A stretch of DNA of 64,000 bases. It comes from Catellatospora sichuanensis. Lineage in GTDB: Bacteria; Actinomycetota; Actinomycetes; Mycobacteriales; Micromonosporaceae. The stretch is from positions 310,001 to 374,000 of the forward strand of contig NZ_VIQO01000011.1 of the NCBI RefSeq assembly GCF_007483665.1, written 5' to 3'. Positions 61,195-64,000 of the stretch are shown here, in pieces. How positions within the stretch are numbered: the stretch's first letter is position 1; every line of letters starts with the position of its first letter. The notes beneath the pieces were generated by a model. That model saw only the letters and a list, made by a program, of their open reading frames with translations. It was not told the DNA's origin and ran no database searches. The position numbers and the translations under genes were made by a program.

Positions 61195-62025
61195 TCAGTT
61201 CTTGATGCCGGTGAGGGTGACCCCTTCGATGAAGTAGCGCTGCAGGAAGAAGAACAGCGCGATGATCGGGGCGATGACGGCGGCGGACGCGGCCATCAGG
61301 TAGCCCCACTGGGTGATGTAGATGCTCTGGAACGAGGCCAGGCCGAGCGAGAGCGTGTACTTCTCCTCGTCGTTGAGGTAGAGCAGGGGCCCGAGGAAGT
61401 CGTTCCAGACGCCGATGAAGGTGAAGATGGTGACCACGATGATCGCGGGCTTCGACAGCGGCATGACGATCAGCCAGAAGACCCGCCAGGGAGACGCGCC
61501 GTCGATGTAGGCGGCCTCGTCGAGCTCGAACGGGATGGTGAGGAAGAACTGGCGTAGCAGGAACACGTTGAAGACACCGCCGCCCGCTCCGGCGAACCAG
61601 CTGGGCAATGTCAGCGGGATGATGCTGTTGAGCGCGCCCAGTTCCTGCCACATGACGAAGGTCGGGATGAGTGTCACGGCGTAGGGCAGCATCACGCTGC
61701 TGAGCAGCACCGCGAAGACCACGTTGCGTCCGCGCCAGCGCAGCCGGGAGAAGCTGAACGCGGCCACCGAGCAGGTCAGCACGGTACCCAGGACGTTGAT
61801 GACGGCGATGACGACGGTGTTGACGAAGTAGCGGCCGAAGGGCTGCGCGGTGAGCGCCTCGGTGAAGTTCGACCACTGGAACGGCTCCGGGATCCACTGC
61901 GGCGGCGCGATGAACATCTGCGAGTCCTGCATCAGGGCACTGCGGATGAGCCATACGAAGGGCAGCAGGGTCGGCACGGCCCCGGCGATCAGAGCGAGGT
62001 ACAGCAGGAGATTTCGCTTCTTCAC
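61195..62025 (-). CDS. Sugar ABC transporter permease, MalG type
   Basis: 276 residues with six membrane segments and the cytoplasmic EAA loop of CUT1 sugar permeases (ELDEAAYIDGASPWRVFWLI). It pairs with the MalF-type subunit to form the membrane channel for an oligosaccharide. GTG 62025 overlaps the upstream stop as GTGA. No ATPase gene is in view; in actinomycetes such importers often share a general MsiK-type ATPase encoded elsewhere. Confidence 0.92.
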   Translation of the reverse strand: MKKRNLLLYLALIAGAVPTLLPFVWLIRSALMQDSQMFIAPPQWIPEPFQWSNFTEALTAQPFGRYFVNTVVIAVINVLGTVLTCSVAAFSFSRLRWRGRNVVFAVLLSSVMLPYAVTLIPTFVMWQELGALNSIIPLTLPSWFAGAGGGVFNVFLLRQFFLTIPFELDEAAYIDGASPWRVFWLIVMPLSKPAIIVVTIFTFIGVWNDFLGPLLYLNDEEKYTLSLGLASFQSIYITQWGYLMAASAAVIAPIIALFFFLQRYFIEGVTLTGIKN

Positions 62026-62921
62026 CGCGCACCGGCCATCTCGTAGTAGACCCAGCGGCGGGCGTTGCGGAACAGCAGGAAGGTGACCAGCATGATGATC
62101 ATGAAGAGCACCCACGCCAGCGCGCTGGCGTAACCCATCTCGCTCTCCCGGAACGCGACCCGGAACAGGTAGTAGACGTAGAAGAGGGTGGCGTTGTTGG
62201 GACCTCCTTCGGTCATCACGTAGGCCTGGCTGAACACCTGGAAGGTGCCGATGACGCCGACAACGAGGGTGTAGAAGATCGTCGGAGTCATCATCGGCAC
62301 CGTGACGTGCCGGAACCGGTGCCACGGGCCTCCCCCGTCGACCGACACCGCTTCGTAGAGGTGCTGCGGCACGCCCTGCAACCCGGCCAGGAAGATCACC
62401 ATCGTGTTGCCGAAGCCCCAGGTGCTCATGATGATCAGCGACGGCACCGCCATGGCCTCGTCGTAGATCCACATGCCGGTCGGCAGCCCGCCCTGACGCA
62501 GCAGCGAGTTGAGCAGCCCGAAGTCCGGGTTGAAGATCCAGATCCAGAGGACCACGTTGGCGATCGCCGGCACGAGCGTGGGCAGGTAGAAGATGGTGCG
62601 CCAGACAGGCAGGCCCCGCACCCGCTGGTTGAGCAGCATCGCCACGGCGAATGCGATGATCAGCGCGAGCGGGACCGCGCCGAGGGTGTAGTAGGTCGTG
62701 GCGGTCAGGGACTTCCAGAACAGCTCGTCGTCGGCCAGCGCGGTGTAGTTGTCGACTCCCACGAATGCGGGGGTGCCGCCGATCTGCCAGTCCGTGAGGC
62801 TGAACACGAACGAGGCGACCATCGGCCCGGCGGTGAAGATCACGAAACCGAGGACGGCCGGCACGGCCATGAAATAGCCCCAGCGCCGTTCCAGGCGCCG
62901 CTGGCCGGACAGAGCTGCCAT
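62022..62921 (-). CDS. Sugar ABC transporter permease, MalF type
   Basis: 299 residues, six membrane segments, with an EAA loop (HLYEAVSVDGGGPWHRFRHV). CUT1-type partner of the following permease. It starts 4 bases after the binding protein stop and overlaps the next gene as GTGA. The oligosaccharide is unknown; arabino-oligosaccharides are a reasonable guess given the arabinan enzymes 20 kb away. Confidence 0.92.
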   Translation of the reverse strand: MAALSGQRRLERRWGYFMAVPAVLGFVIFTAGPMVASFVFSLTDWQIGGTPAFVGVDNYTALADDELFWKSLTATTYYTLGAVPLALIIAFAVAMLLNQRVRGLPVWRTIFYLPTLVPAIANVVLWIWIFNPDFGLLNSLLRQGGLPTGMWIYDEAMAVPSLIIMSTWGFGNTMVIFLAGLQGVPQHLYEAVSVDGGGPWHRFRHVTVPMMTPTIFYTLVVGVIGTFQVFSQAYVMTEGGPNNATLFYVYYLFRVAFRESEMGYASALAWVLFMIIMLVTFLLFRNARRWVYYEMAGAR

Positions 62922-62925
62922 AGCC

Positions 62926-64000
62926 TCAGATCTCCTGCCGGTGATGCCAGCCCTGCATCTTGGCGGAGATCTTCGGCGCCGCCTCCTTGAGCACCTCGGC
63001 CGCCGACCGTTTGCCGGTCTCGATCTCCTGCAGTGCCGGGGTCAGCACATCGCTGTTGATCGCCGACAGGTTCTTCAGCCGGCCGCGCAGGTCCGCCACG
63101 CCGTGGTCGCGGGCGTAGTCGACCACCGCCGTACGGAACTCCGGCGGGTGGGAGTCGTTCTTCGTCCAGGAATCGATCGCGGCCTGGTCCTCGTAGTACT
63201 TGCGCTCCTGCGGCATCCAGAGACCCTGCTGGTACAGGTCGACGTGCTGCGGGTCGATGTGGAAGGCGAACAGCTCGATCGCCTCCTCGACGTGCTTACT
63301 GCCCGCGAACACGCCGGAGGCGCCGGCGACCTGGCTGGTGGTGAAAGGCGTGTCGTACTTGGGCAGCACACCGATGCCGTAGTCGGTCTTGCTCTCGTTC
63401 ATGTCGAGCAGGCTCCAGTGGCCGTCGACGACCATCGCCACCCGCTTGGTCTTGAGCAGGATGTTCGTGCCGGGAACGTCGTCGCCGGTCGCGGCGAGCT
63501 GGCCCGGACCCGGTGCGACCCGGTGCTTGTAGATGAGGTCCTGCAGGTTCTGGAACACCTCGATCGCCTCGGGCGCGTCCAGCAGGCACTTGGTGCCGGC
63601 GGTGTCGGCGAAGTCAGCGCCGTTGCTGCGCAGGAACCCGTACCAGGCCGCGGCGTAGGTGATGCTGCTGGAGATCCCGAACTGCCTGACCTGTTTGGGG
63701 TCGAAACCGGACTCGTCGGGGTGTCTGCCATTCTGGTCGATGGTGAGCTTGTACGCGTTCTGCACCAGGTCGTCCCACGTCCACGCACTGGCGGCCAGCG
63801 CCGGAGGGGCGGCGATCCCGGCGGCCGCGATGGCGGACTTGCTGTACCAGAGCAGCTCGATCTCGTTGGCGGTCGCCACGCCGTGCAGCTGGTCCTTGCC
63901 GTACCACAGGTACGCATCCGACAGGTAGCCTTTGAGCTGCGGGTACTTGTCGAGGTATGGGTGGAGGTTGACGAGCTTGCCCTGCTCGGCGAGGCGGTAT
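62926..64000 (-). CDS. Sugar ABC transporter substrate-binding protein, 5' end outside the window
   Basis: At least 357 residues; the frame is open to the window edge, so signal peptide and N-lobe start are missing. The sequence fits the family 1 solute-binding protein fold (LHGVATANEIELLWYSKSAI; WTWDDLVQNAYKLT; VAMVVDGHWSLLD; KHVEEAIELFAFH). It captures a sugar or oligosaccharide outside the membrane for the MalF/MalG-type permeases next to it, and is the first visible gene of a four-gene operon ending in a metalloprotease. Confidence 0.9.
   Translation of the reverse strand, partial: YRLAEQGKLVNLHPYLDKYPQLKGYLSDAYLWYGKDQLHGVATANEIELLWYSKSAIAAAGIAAPPALAASAWTWDDLVQNAYKLTIDQNGRHPDESGFDPKQVRQFGISSSITYAAAWYGFLRSNGADFADTAGTKCLLDAPEAIEVFQNLQDLIYKHRVAPGPGQLAATGDDVPGTNILLKTKRVAMVVDGHWSLLDMNESKTDYGIGVLPKYDTPFTTSQVAGASGVFAGSKHVEEAIELFAFHIDPQHVDLYQQGLWMPQERKYYEDQAAIDSWTKNDSHPPEFRTAVVDYARDHGVADLRGRLKNLSAINSDVLTPALQEIETGKRSAAEVLKEAAPKISAKMQGWHHRQEI

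Noticed and set aside
1-64000. CRISPR arrays, tRNA or rRNA genes and known riboswitches
   Set aside because: No regularly spaced direct repeats, cloverleaf or riboswitch core was recognised by eye; tRNAscan and Infernal would be needed to exclude small RNAs.

Overview
The window reads as chromosome of a high-GC filamentous actinomycete. Pointers are very GC-rich coding sequence, Tat and lipoprotein signals typical of Actinobacteria, a PopR-type regulator beside a clpP pair, IdeR/DmdR-like iron boxes, many secreted glycosidases with ricin, AbfB and discoidin-like modules, and an NRPS operon. A Micromonosporaceae-like organism is my inference; no rRNA or marker gene is present to settle it.

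Layout: (1) 0-5.4 kb holds secreted plant-polysaccharide enzymes on the plus strand (two GH43, one GH5-ricin) and a convergent secreted alpha/beta hydrolase. (2) 5.7-12.9 kb is housekeeping and stress: a pterin dehydratase-VOC fusion, an alpha/beta hydrolase, a clpP pair with its PopR-like regulator, a PPOX flavoprotein and a large secreted protein of unknown role. (3) 13.5-22.8 kb is an iron/metal island: an M56 peptidase, a four-gene ferric-siderophore-type ABC importer behind an iron box, a BlaI repressor, two BlaI-type operators and efeUOB behind a second iron box. (4) 22.9-27 kb holds unrelated single genes and a decayed IS5-type transposase. (5) 27.3-40.5 kb is a five-gene minus-strand operon, in transcription order: MGH1-like glycosidase, GH43, WxL-like protein, DUF916-like membrane protein, GH127 beta-L-arabinofuranosidase. 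It looks like an arabinan or arabinogalactan utilisation unit with a cell-surface anchoring pair. (6) 41.1-43.4 kb encodes a secreted DUF6055-type metalloprotease. (7) 43.7-58.9 kb is a minus-strand NRPS operon: A-T-C, C-A-T, C-A-T, C-A-T-TE-MFS, then an MbtH-like gene, all overlapping or nearly so. The terminal synthetase carries a thioesterase with cysteine at the nucleophile position and a covalently fused MFS exporter. Its gene has an apparent frameshift in the A domain. (8) 59.2-64 kb is a sugar ABC importer operon ending in a second secreted metalloprotease, whose C-terminal discoidin-like domain closely resembles that of the DUF6055 protein.

The arabinan operon and the NRPS operon share a 19-nt sequence containing a CGAAAA-CC-TTTTCG palindrome in their upstream regions. 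This suggests a common regulator linking polysaccharide use with production of the peptide. Hand-read adenylation codes suggest acyl-Gly-(cationic residue)-Ser as the chain. With a Cys thioesterase acting on a C-terminal Ser, a strained or cyclised product is a reasonable hypothesis but is not shown by sequence alone.
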